From NCBI GenBank assembly GCA_002437735.1, contig DJRC01000093.1:14104-27828 (forward strand): a stretch of DNA of 13,725 nucleotides, given 5' to 3'. Position numbers and translations under genes: made by a program. The notes under the pieces were generated by a model, which did not search any database, was not told where the DNA came from, and was given only the letters and a program-made list of their open reading frames with translations. Source of the DNA: Oscillospiraceae bacterium UBA6370 (GTDB taxonomy: Bacteria; Bacillota; Clostridia; Oscillospirales; Oscillospiraceae). Every line of letters starts with the position of its first letter. Positions within the stretch are counted from its first letter, which is position 1. Shown here one piece after another: positions 8,201 through 13,725 of the stretch.

Positions 8201-10561
8201 GATCACAGGAACATCGCTTGGAACCTGCACCTTGCTTTTGACAACGGCGTTGGCACCCACACCGAGATACAAATGCTTTGTATTATTTTTCGTACCCGTT
8301 CCACCGAATGCGCCCAGTTCGATGGATGTGTCCAATATAAATACGTCTATCTCAGTACTTGGCAGATTCAGTTCAAGGGCCTCGGAGCCTGCCAAATAGA
8401 TGCCCCTGTAGGTCGTTCCGTTGTAAGTCCGCTCCTGTCCGTTGAGCTTGAGGGAATAGCCGAAACTGTCAATAATGGAAGCGTTCGTGCCCACAATGCC
8501 CACGTCGCTGGCCTTGAGGGAGATTTCGCTGGGGCCGATCACAACGTCTCCCTTACCCTCAATGAGGTGGAGATAGGTCCCCTTTAATGTGCCGCGCAGT
8601 TTGAGGGGCGGGATCGCGAAATAATCGCCGTTCACCGTATCAGCCAAATTACTGAAGCCCGCACCGCCGCCATTGAGCTGTCCAATGGGTACCGGCGGGA
8701 TAAGGGGAATGCCGGGACTCGCCGCAACATAGAAGTACAGCGTATTGGGAAGCAGACTGCCGTCCTTTTTGCTGCGCACCAACTCAAGCTCCGCTTCGGT
8801 CTCAAAGAGGTCAAAGGCGTTCAGCTCCAGCTTGAAGGCATATTTTTCCTTCCCCTTGAAGGTGTTGACCTCGCCCTCAACCTCCGCCAGCTCCAACGAC
8901 AGCGTTTTGGCCGTGTCAAAGCTGCCTGTGGCGTGGACGCCGTTGACCGTAAATTCGTTTTTCTCGTTCAAGCCGTAGCCCAGTTCCTCAAGGGTAAAGC
9001 TCGCCCCTTCAAAAACGGTCTGAAAGCCGATGCCGCCGCCAAGCACAAGGTTTCCCGCCGCGTCGGCGGTCGCCTTCTCCAGCTTCACCGTAGCATAGGG
9101 AATGTCCACAAAGACGATGGCGCCATTCTTGTCGGGGTCGATACCAAATGCGAAGCCGTCCTGTGTGAGCGTGATCTCCAGATCCTTGCCGTTCCCGCTG
9201 TTCGGCTGATAGAACTTGAAGCTCGGCGCGTTCAGACTCACGCCGCTCTGCTCCACGGTTCCGTTCTTGTGAATGACAAGCTTTCCGCCGTTATCCTTAT
9301 TCCATGTTGCCGTGACAGAGGGCGAGAGCATGGCGGTGCCACCGGTAAAGGTAAATTCCGTGCCGTTGGTGCTCTCATAATCGCCGCTGATGAGGGCGAC
9401 CGGGTTTCCGTACTGTCGCTTCAAGGCCTTCAGCGCCGCATCATCGGTCACATACTCCACCGTTACGCCGCCATTCCCGTCAGCAAACGCCGCGAGACGC
9501 TTTGCATTGATGGAGATTTCCACCTTGTCCGGTTCCGAGGGAACAGAATCAGTTCCCTTTCCTGTTCTCAAATTGCGGAAGCCCCAAAGGAAATGCGCAT
9601 TCCCGCCAGGCTCATTGCTGTTGAAATGGTAATTGGCGTCACCCCTACACTCCACGCGGGTGGCGGCGGGGTTGCTGCCCGGCATGACGCTGACCGTATC
9701 CGGCAGAATAACTTTATTGCCATCTGCACCGGAGGCTTGCAACAGCCCCACAAAAGGATTTGCCCAAGTGTACCCGTCCACATAGATCTCGCCGATGTCG
9801 ACCCCACAATAATCCGTTCCCTCAAAGTAAGCAGTCCAAGCAGACAGATTTTCCACCTTGCCGGTGAGTACGGAGCTTTCGGTCGATTTCGTTCTCTTAT
9901 CCGTATTGTAGACGGTACGGCTCATCTTGATGGCAGGGCCGTCTGTGGCGTTTGCGTGGCCCATGCCGGTAAAGCCGTCGAGGGTATAGCCCCACCTGGG
10001 CTCATAAGCATCACTATCGGTCATGGGAGGAACATAACCACCGGTGATATAGATGCTGCTGACGGTTGTCAGCACACCCCAGGTGTCTGCCGACGATTCG
10101 TTTTCCTTGCGCTGCACCAGCTCATAGTAAACCGCCGTCGTTGCGGTGAGCGTACTGTTGGGCAGCTTGGCCGTCAGGTCGTATTCCACTTTGATTGCCT
10201 TTGCATTGCCGTTTGGCGTTTTATCCACAAACGACGCATTTTTTAGGCGGAGATCTGCTGGATACACAAGCTCCTGTTTGTTATAGCCATAGCCTTTCCA
10301 TGTAACGAACTCACAGAACGGTGTCTGCCGGTCCGTGGGGTCGGCGCTGTCCGCCGCCGGGGCCGTCGAAAGCGTGCCGTCCTTCCGTACGATCACGCGA
10401 AGATAGTCGTTTCGCAGTTCAAGCGATCCGCTGCTCAGCGTGTTCTGCTGCACAGACGGGCTGTCGGCCGTCAGGATGTCCCCTACATAGGCCAGCGCCT
10501 GCGTAGGGAGCGCTCCAAGCAGCAAACAAAGTGTCAACAAAAGGGATAGCATCTTTTTCAT
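5207..10561 (-). CDS. Giant secreted SLH-domain surface protein, function unknown
   Basis: This 1784-residue protein carries a signal peptide (KKM, a Leu-rich core, ALA cleavage after about residue 24). Residues about 25-900 are beta-rich, without cell-wall hydrolase or protease motifs I recognise. A fibronectin-III-like module (PSAPQNVTLELAG) covers about 1150-1260. An Ig-like module (VDETPPVLTLSDP to QDSAGNRSDP) covers about 1350-1437. Two bacterial repeat domains follow at about 1444-1511 (GYTFSGWTSDDG) and 1528-1606. Three SLH domains end the protein at about 1611-1660, 1672-1720 and 1730-1784, each with a TRAQ or TRGQ motif before VTFL. SLH domains normally anchor proteins to pyruvylated secondary wall polymer, so it should sit on the cell surface. 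ATG at 10559-10561 has AGAAGGAG upstream and overlaps the previous gene's stop (ATGA). Adhesion or surface display is inference. The central part has lower GC than the rimP operon. Confidence 0.93.
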   Translation of the reverse strand: MKKMLSLLLTLCLLLGALPTQALAYVGDILTADSPSVQQNTLSSGSLELRNDYLRVIVRKDGTLSTAPAADSADPTDRQTPFCEFVTWKGYGYNKQELVYPADLRLKNASFVDKTPNGNAKAIKVEYDLTAKLPNSTLTATTAVYYELVQRKENESSADTWGVLTTVSSIYITGGYVPPMTDSDAYEPRWGYTLDGFTGMGHANATDGPAIKMSRTVYNTDKRTKSTESSVLTGKVENLSAWTAYFEGTDYCGVDIGEIYVDGYTWANPFVGLLQASGADGNKVILPDTVSVMPGSNPAATRVECRGDANYHFNSNEPGGNAHFLWGFRNLRTGKGTDSVPSEPDKVEISINAKRLAAFADGNGGVTVEYVTDDAALKALKRQYGNPVALISGDYESTNGTEFTFTGGTAMLSPSVTATWNKDNGGKLVIHKNGTVEQSGVSLNAPSFKFYQPNSGNGKDLEITLTQDGFAFGIDPDKNGAIVFVDIPYATVKLEKATADAAGNLVLGGGIGFQTVFEGASFTLEELGYGLNEKNEFTVNGVHATGSFDTAKTLSLELAEVEGEVNTFKGKEKYAFKLELNAFDLFETEAELELVRSKKDGSLLPNTLYFYVAASPGIPLIPPVPIGQLNGGGAGFSNLADTVNGDYFAIPPLKLRGTLKGTYLHLIEGKGDVVIGPSEISLKASDVGIVGTNASIIDSFGYSLKLNGQERTYNGTTYRGIYLAGSEALELNLPSTEIDVFILDTSIELGAFGGTGTKNNTKHLYLGVGANAVVKSKVQVPSDVPVIGGWKLGSWDVDLIAGGQTEFPIENASVSEGMKQAFNNIDLYLGAMTGVYAGIIDARLWVLVPNIVETNFRRGGGWDVETKWFGRLPEWDWSEKDVEPVVRPMSAEDGGEAVPMLLAAEPFALETGGENTQTITVTAGTDETPYILLAFDKSVTEEQIKDNLSVTKQNSADRLAINWLTYTTEDSEKGKIDKDKDINAATDIIRHKTENKDYRVAILRLSEDGTYVVNTGSLPLETNKSQGVSIAPFESLDLNLNNNQVSGQIKYAEENTKYVLRTYFASEKGGADYLIDEQEVTEPTSILVSIPQSGALAPTGDYYVTSFLMTEKSVESTNESGEKETLTGLVAIDNQQFNAKVSYQNTKEPSAPQNVTLELAGNEVMTTKWDAVDGADGYAVTIYQEKDGDWIDTGFGYDVDESTTSINMALTVGGEETKESKNLSANETYKVGVRAYKIDEGGKYYSSETESSGQYLYEYTPLTMTLSVNETECTKDENGVYHAYVGGSSNSLTVTCDDTDASFTVTRMDTNDPLTSTGTSTFAIPDFTGTLMLRVDGVKGKDTTSVFLLVSVDETPPVLTLSDPIFFADKATGGYTVTGTADSGSKIIYGNDNKSVYAAGDGSFAISGTLEADKNSGVLSLYAQDSAGNRSDPQLALITKQTKYSVTVNGSSAENSGAGKYAENSTVTVRAGTRSGYTFSGWTSDDGITFDDASAAETTIVMPSKNVTVTANWVSSGGSSGGSSASTYPVSTPDKTENGTVTVSPKNASKGDTVTITVKPDDGFKLGDLTVTDKNGNELTLTDKGDGKYTFTMPSGRVEVKATFVEEIKVSPFDDVATNAYYYEAVKWAQEKGITGGIGNNLFGPNRPCTRAQIVTFLWRAAGSPEPEGSAAGMIDVTAGSYYEKAVAWAIENGITTGTGEGKFSPDATCTRAQAVTFLARALNAKADSKAEFNDVPADSYFADAVAWAASNGVTTGIGGGLFGSGNDCTRGQIVTFLFRAYNK

Positions 10562-10896
10562 AGTGTGTTCTCCTTCTCGTTTTCATCGTTGCAGTTCTTT
10601 CTCTTTTCCTGTTCGTGCAGCCGCATACAGACGACCGTCAGCGCCACCGCCGTCACGAACGCCGCGACGCCGACGAGCACATAGCCGCCCGCGCTGTCGG
10701 CGAGCAGCGTCGCGCCGTAGGCGCCCTGCACCGTGCCAAGTATGTTGCCGGCAAAATTCATCAACGCTCCGGTCAGCGCAAGCGCCAGCGCCGCGCACAA
10801 GATCCCGAGCCGCCGCAGAGCCTTCCGCTCCTGCTGTCGCGCGAGCTGCCGCGCCGTGCGCTTTGCCCGTCGGACGCGCTCCGCTGTGTCGTACAT
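10558..10896 (-). CDS. Small two-helix membrane protein coupled to the SLH protein
   Basis: I do not recognise this 112-residue protein. Residues 1-30 are strongly basic (RVRRAKRTARQLARQQERKALRR) and should stay in the cytoplasm. Two membrane segments follow at about 31-53 (LGILCAALALALTGALM) and 70-92 (GGYVLVGVAAFVTAVALTVV). A charged Lys/Glu/Asn tail ends the protein, so both ends are probably cytoplasmic. The start at 10894-10896 has a strong AAGGAGG 7-8 nt upstream. Its TGA overlaps the ATG of the SLH protein by ATGA, so the two are almost certainly translated from one mRNA. It could be a membrane partner, regulator or export accessory of the surface protein, but nothing in the sequence decides between these. 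Confidence 0.78.
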   Translation of the reverse strand: MYDTAERVRRAKRTARQLARQQERKALRRLGILCAALALALTGALMNFAGNILGTVQGAYGATLLADSAGGYVLVGVAAFVTAVALTVVCMRLHEQEKRKNCNDENEKENTL

Positions 10897-10928
10897 TCCG
10901 TTTCCTCCTTCCCGAAATAGTCCTTACA

Positions 10929-10938
10929 CCTATATAGG
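10929..10938. promoter_or_regulatory. CCTATATAGG palindrome upstream of the membrane-protein/SLH operon
   Basis: A perfect 10-bp palindrome lies about 33 bp before the start codon of the small membrane protein and contains TATATA, which could serve as a -10 element. No good -35 is seen 16-18 bp further upstream (TAGTTT at best), so the promoter may depend on an activator or an alternative sigma factor, or the palindrome may be an operator. AT-rich sequence (A and T runs around 10967-10981) lies farther upstream. Confidence 0.3.
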
Positions 10939-11048
10939 GACAAAAAGCGGAAAAACTACGCACCTAAAATAAAAAATTTTTGGACCGCCCGAATTGAACT
11001 GCACCCCGCCAAGAGAACAGTGAAAAAATATAAAGTCTTCTCGGTCAG

Positions 11049-11500
11049 CGGTACGCCAAGTGTGCCATGCAGCTGCACCGCGATATGATGTCGCAGATCT
11101 ATAACTATGCCATCGCAGAGGGGCTGACGCGCTATAATCCGTGCGACCACATCGCTATGCCCAAGGGTCTGGCCGCGGGGACGCGCGGGATCCCATCCGA
11201 CGAGGCAATCGAGGCGGTCAAGCGCGGTCTGGATCAGCCATTTGGACTTTTCGCATACATCTGCCTGTATGCGGGCCTGCGACGCGGCGAATGCCTCGCG
11301 CTCCGCTACGAGGACATCGACCGGAGGGCGCAGGTGATCCACGTCACAAAGTCCGTCGAGTATGTCTCAAACAATCCGCACATCAAGGAACCGAAAACAA
11401 AAGCCGGCTGCCGCGTGTGCTGCTGCCGGATATCCTTGCCCGCGTGATCCCTGCTTTGAGTATTAATCAAGCGCACCGCGCCAGAAAGGAAAAATCATGA
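11049..11500 (+). pseudogene. Tyrosine recombinase fragment 1 (core-binding plus start of catalytic domain)
   Basis: The frame from about 11049 reads AKCAMQLHRDMMSQIYNYAI, then NPCDHIAMPKG, typical of the end of the SAM-like core-binding domain. LFAYICLYAGLRRGECLALR follows, with the first catalytic Arg (box I), then EDIDRRAQVIHVTKSVEY and HIKEPKTKAGCR. Near 11420 the frame shifts: the expected PLPDILARVIPAL continues in the next frame (LLPDILARVIPALSINQAHR) and stops with TGA at 11498-11500. The N-terminal arm-binding domain and the HxxR...Tyr part are missing. A stop lies in frame at 11031-11033. Family identity is clear; the product would be inactive. Confidence 0.82.
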
Positions 11501-11900
11501 ATATTCGAAAAGAATCGGACTACAGCACCATGTTTGCCGCGTTGGACGCCGCCGTCACCGCAGGACTATCGCAGATGGAAGCTGTATGTAGGATCGACGG
11601 GATCATCTGTAAACGCCCGGAAAAGGACGCAGCAACAGCCGCTACCAAGTGCCTGGCAGAGAAAAGTATCCAGAGATGTCTGGCTTCTCCCCGCGCAATG
11701 TACACTGGACGCGGGATTTCTGGCGGATGTATGGTGATACACCAGAACCGCCGACGGAGGCAATACTCGTGAACCGGACACAGAATATGGTCATCACGGA
11801 AGCGGAACTAATCGTGATAGAATGATGCTGCTACATTCGGCAGACCACTGAGGGCGAATTCTCCAAGTTGGAGCCTCTGCGAATAATCGCCGCTCTGGAT
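11497..11900 (+). pseudogene. Frameshifted DUF1016-like (YhcG N-terminal type) gene
   Basis: The ATG at 11497-11499 follows AAAGGA and begins MNIRKESDYSTMFAALDAAV, then AICxRPEK-like (GIICKRPEKDAATAATKCLAE). A one-base loss in the A run near 11664 moves the frame; the next frame continues KYPEMSGFSPRNVHWTRDFW, then MYGDTPE and NMVITEAELIVIE. TGA at 11823-11825 interrupts it, and CCYIRQTTEGEFSKLEPLRI follows in the same frame. SGFSPRN, RDFW-MY and YIRQ...SKLE agree with my recollection of DUF1016 N-terminal proteins carried by mobile elements of gut Firmicutes, a family related to PD-(D/E)xK nucleases. The frame then runs into recombinase fragment 2. The family call is from memory and moderately secure; the gene is clearly broken. 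Confidence 0.55.
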
Positions 11901-11929
11901 GAGATCCACCGTCTCTTCGGCACGGCGCA

Positions 11930-12260
11930 CGGAATATTCACAGGCCCGCCAAAGGCAGCACGCTCCCATCGCTCTCTGAAGCTCCCTGCGTGGATCTTCG
12001 ATATGGTGAAGGCGTTGCGGGCAGAGCAATCCATGCTGCGTAGGGCAGCTGTGCGACCAATGGCGCGAGAGCGACAGGCGCTTTACCCAGCTCGACGGAT
12101 CGCCGGCGCGCTCTGGCGATTTCTATGGCTGGGGAAAAGAGCTTTGCGAACGCCACGGACTGCCGTGGTACGGTATCCATCAATTTCGGCACCTTAATGC
12201 CTCGCTGCTTATCGCCAATTACACAGATGTGCACACCGTTTCTGCTGCGCAGGGCGTATC
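11930..12260 (+). pseudogene. Tyrosine recombinase fragment 2 (phage/Tn916-type, box II Arg, no Tyr)
   Basis: This piece starts within GIFTGPPKAARSHRSLKLPA, the conserved linker after box I in phage and Tn916-like integrases, and continues AWIFDMVKALRAEQ. A frameshift near 12040 leads to GQLCDQWRESDRRFTQLDG, then FYGWGKELCERHGLPWYGIH. The HQFRH motif (12178-12192) supplies the second catalytic His and Arg, and NASLLIANYTDVHTVSAAQG follows. The expected LGHS...TLNIYAH with the Tyr nucleophile is absent; the frame drifts into unrelated sequence. It differs from fragments 1 and 3 in type, so it derives from another integrase. It is inactive. Confidence 0.75.
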
Positions 12261-12290
12261 ATACTATTCCGATTATTCTGATGATGACTA

Positions 12291-12628
12291 TTGCACAGCA
12301 ATCAAAGACCTATCCCCCCAATACCCCCGACGCTCTTGGCGTTGCTCACAAGCGAAAAGAATGGCTCTGAGAGTCCTTTTGTGCTCCACATGGACAACGG
12401 CGGCGCGCTTTCGCAAACCAGCTTCTCTAATCTGTGGGATATGGTGCGCCGCATCAACTGCGTCATACCTACATCACGCGATTATTTGAAAGCGGACTGG
12501 ATATCAAAGAGATACAATACCTTGCCGGACACACCACCATTGATATGACGCTGCGTGTCTACACGCATTATCAGCATGAGAGCCGCCGCAAGGAAACGGC
12601 AAAGAAAGTCTGCGAGGCGTTTGGTTGA
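12291..12628 (+). pseudogene. Tyrosine recombinase fragment 3 (C-terminal end with Tyr)
   Basis: Frame 12291 onward reads PPIPPTLLALLTSEKNGSES, then PFVLHMDNGGALSQTSFSNL and WDMVRR, the middle of a catalytic domain. Near 12450 about 30 residues are missing and the frame changes. The next frame gives APHQLRHTYITRLFESGLDI with the HxxRH motif, KEIQYLAGHTTIDMTLRVY with the third His and the nucleophilic Tyr, and ends KKVCEAFG at TGA 12626-12628. Box I and the N-terminus are missing. Fragment 1 ends in the same linker region where this begins (LPDILARVIPAL against IPPTLLALL), so the two overlap and are unlikely to be simple halves of one gene. Confidence 0.8.
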
Positions 12629-12644
12629 TTTCGAGGGGCAGATA

Positions 12645-12677
12645 GGTGCAACACAGGTGCAACAAAAGTGCAACAGT
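12645..12677 (+). repeat. Three 11-bp tandem repeats (GTGCAACA core)
   Basis: GGTGCAACA at 12645, GGTGCAACA at 12656 and AGTGCAACA at 12667 are spaced exactly 11 bp apart, about one helical turn. They lie 17 bp after the stop of recombinase fragment 3, where arm-type integrase sites or an attachment region could lie. Binding function is inference. Confidence 0.6.
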
Positions 12678-12940
12678 TTGCTCTATTTTTCGCTCAAAAG
12701 CAGTTGGGAAGCCGCTTCAAACTTGTTTTGGACTTGATAAAAAGTTGTATAAGAGATGTATCAAATTTGTGAGAAAACAAGGGTAAAAGCGGCCAAAATA
12801 AAGGCTAAATTTTTGCTGCTGCGCAGGACATACTGCTAACACTATTGCCCTTCCTCTACCATTTTGAAATCTCTCCAGAAACAACTGCCGATGATTGCAA
12901 CGATTTAACCCATGCAATATGTGACAGACTTGCTTACTTT
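12678..12940. other. Stretch without a recognisable gene
   Basis: This AT-richer stretch between the recombinase relics and the truncated transporter carries no frame with a recognisable protein, no Shine-Dalgarno/start pair I would trust and no strong hairpin. It contains the junction between mobile-element DNA and the chromosomal gene row, placed near 12940-12950 because the transporter similarity stops there. Confidence 0.5.
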
Positions 12941-12944
12941 CCCT

Positions 12945-13153
12945 CAGCTTCGGGAAATGGGCCGCGAGCCGCCGCGCGACACCGAGCATAGGGACGCTCA
13001 ACACGAACGCAAGCAGGAGTCTTGAGAGCACGGGCGACAAAATGCCCGCCAGAATGCGGAAAAACCCTGCCACATCGTTCAGGTTGGTCAGCGCGGCAAA
13101 AAGCGCTACACCGAAAAAACCAGAAGCATCTGCTGCTTGAACTGCTTATTCAT
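12945..13153 (-). pseudogene. AI-2E-family transporter, N-terminal remnant with frameshift
   Basis: ATG at 13151-13153 (MNKQFKQQMLLVF) follows a GGGGAGGG ribosome-binding stretch. A run of six T on the coding strand (near 13113) puts the frame into a stop. One more T would give VFFGVALFAALTNLNDVAGF and join smoothly with FFRILAGILSPVLSRLLLAF and VLSVPMLGVARRLA. The order of a hydrophobic helix, ILSP and LLLAFVL is the hallmark of the AI-2E transporter/YtvI family N-terminus. After FPKLRES (about 12945) the similarity ends and unrelated sequence follows, so at least 80% of the roughly 350-400-residue protein is gone. The ATG overlaps the preceding gene's stop (ATGA), suggesting a former operon. 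Confidence 0.62.
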
Positions 13154-13425
13154 GAAAGGCCCTCCCCTGTCCGCGCGCTGTTCTCCTTCTCGCCATCGCG
13201 CAGCTGCTGACCGACACCATCTCTGACTCTGAGTCGGTCTTGGGGCTAAAGAAATCGGCGAAATCGTCAAAATCCATACCCGCATCTACAAGATAGGTGT
13301 GCTCCGCCACCTTGCGAATAGGCATCTCCTCCTGCTCGTGTTCGTCCCAAATTTCACCCACCAGCTCTTCGAGAATACTGTGATAGTCACTGCCGTCAGT
13401 ATCCATACAGGCACGAGTCCCCCTT
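13150..13425 (-). pseudogene. HlyC/CorC-family (CBS plus transporter-associated domain) remnant
   Basis: The minus-strand frame contains SILEELVGEIWDEHEQEE, the end of the second CBS domain in hemolysin C/CorC-type membrane proteins. It continues with PIRKVAEHTYLVDAGMDFDD and FADFFSPKTDSESEM, the start of the CorC_HlyC domain. The neighbouring frame just upstream reads TAVTIT where GTAGIVT is expected, so a frameshift is likely near 13380. After MV the domain breaks off; an alternative frame (GQQLRDGEKENSARTGEGLS) ends with TGA at 13150-13152, overlapping the next gene's ATG. The DUF21 membrane domain and most CBS sequence are missing. The family call is firm for the central 50 residues; the ends are uncertain. 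Confidence 0.65.
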
Positions 13426-13513
13426 TGTTTCAAATTGAGGGTATTGTACCAGATGTCCCCAGCACCGCCAAGCTAAAAACTCGTTAGGAGACACTTCCCC
13501 CCCTTTTTTGCTT

Positions 13514-13725
13514 TCACCTACTACGGCGTCTTGTCCGCCCATAGCACAGCCACCAGCCCAGCGCGCACACCGGCAAAGCGCACAGCACATCGAGGATCGA
13601 ATGCTGCTTCATGAAAACCGTGGAAAGGCTGATGCACAGAGCCAGAATAACAGACGTCATTTGCCACGCTCGTCTTCGCAGCCGCGGGCAGTCCCGCAGC
13701 GCGAACAGCGCCGCGGCGGAGCCGA
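13514..13725 (-). CDS. PAP2-superfamily membrane phosphatase, C-terminal end (start outside window)
   Basis: The last 69 residues are visible, ending at TGA 13514-13516. A basic stretch (RDCPRLRRRAW) precedes a hydrophobic segment, VILALCISLSTVF, then MKQHSILDVLCALPV and a final hydrophobic helix ALGWWLCYG with a basic tail. STVFMKQHSILD carries the His and Asp of the third PAP2 phosphatase motif, in the form found in PAP2-like/inositol-phosphorylceramide-synthase-like proteins. These enzymes remove phosphate from lipid phosphates in the membrane; the exact substrate cannot be read from this piece. The visible part has no defect. It lies on the same strand as the two broken genes that follow. 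Confidence 0.7.
   Translation of the reverse strand, partial: GSAAALFALRDCPRLRRRAWQMTSVILALCISLSTVFMKQHSILDVLCALPVCALGWWLCYGRTRRRSR

Larger units (their letters stand above)
11040..12677 (+). mobile_element. Degenerate integrative-element relic
   Basis: Pieces of tyrosine recombinases and a DUF1016-like gene lie head to tail on the plus strand, opposite to all other genes of the window. Each is truncated, frameshifted or both. They are followed by three 11-bp repeats. No complete recombinase, excisionase, relaxase or resistance gene is present, so the element cannot be autonomous. The element ends and attachment sites could not be defined by eye. I infer several successive insertions and deletions at one site rather than one element. 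Confidence 0.7.

Noticed and set aside
8933..10246. Plus-strand 437-codon open frame opposite the SLH gene
   Set aside because: No ribosome-binding site or known motif. The minus strand is a continuous protein with a signal peptide and SLH domains.
11067..12628. A single integrase gene split by an insertion (fragments 1 and 3 as its two halves)
   Set aside because: Both fragments contain their own version of the linker after KTKAG, so they overlap. The simpler reading is two different integrases.
10942..12800. Attachment-site direct repeat (AAAAGCGG near 10943 and 12786)
   Set aside because: Only 8 bases match within AT-rich surroundings and the flanks do not agree; too short to claim.
1..13725. 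CRISPR array, tRNA, rRNA or riboswitch
   Set aside because: No regularly spaced repeats beyond the three 11-bp units, no tRNA-like arms and no conserved riboswitch motif were found by eye on either strand.

Overview
The window looks like part of a chromosome from a GC-rich, Gram-positive anaerobe of the Clostridia, probably an Oscillospiraceae/Ruminococcaceae-type gut bacterium. The reasons are the gene order rimP-nusA-ylxR(rnpM)-ylxQ-infB, which is typical of Firmicutes, an S-layer-homology (SLH) surface protein, and recombinase relics of the kind common in gut Clostridia. This placement is inference; no rRNA or species marker is present. Every intact gene lies on the minus strand. Only the mobile-element relics lie on the plus strand.

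Region 1 (1-4740) is a translation/transcription housekeeping operon read right to left. A strong sigma-A-type promoter (4708-4736) is followed by a leader of about 100 nt carrying a terminator-like hairpin (4659-4681). Then come rimP, nusA, rnpM, ylxQ and the first 687 residues of infB, which uses a TTG start and runs off the left edge. The genes are tightly packed (8-nt overlap to 40-nt gaps), so they are probably co-transcribed. ylxQ has an unusual basic tail of about 110 residues.

Region 2 (4740-10970) is a surface-protein locus. A small two-helix membrane protein (10558-10896) overlaps by ATGA a giant secreted protein of 1784 residues (5207-10561). That protein has a signal peptide, a very large unrecognised beta-rich N-terminal half, fibronectin-III/Ig-like modules, two bacterial repeat domains and three C-terminal SLH domains. 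A 19-bp inverted repeat closes the gene. Exactly at its outer edge begins the orphaned last ~77 codons of another repeat-domain surface protein (4920-5150), pointing to a past deletion or insertion here.

Region 3 (10980-12940) is a graveyard of mobile-element genes on the plus strand. It holds fragments of at least two, probably three, different tyrosine recombinases and a frameshifted DUF1016-like gene, followed by three 11-bp tandem repeats and about 260 bp with no recognisable gene. None of the recombinase pieces is complete.

Region 4 (12940-13725) is a decayed chromosomal gene row on the minus strand: the C-terminal end of a PAP2-family membrane phosphatase (entering from the right edge), a broken HlyC/CorC-type gene, and an AI-2E-family transporter whose N-terminus carries a one-base frameshift and which stops abruptly near 12945, where the relic region begins.

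No CRISPR array, tRNA or rRNA was seen. The best candidate for something not yet described is the coupled pair of small membrane protein and giant SLH protein. The evidence for novelty is only that I do not recognise the N-terminal half or the partner.
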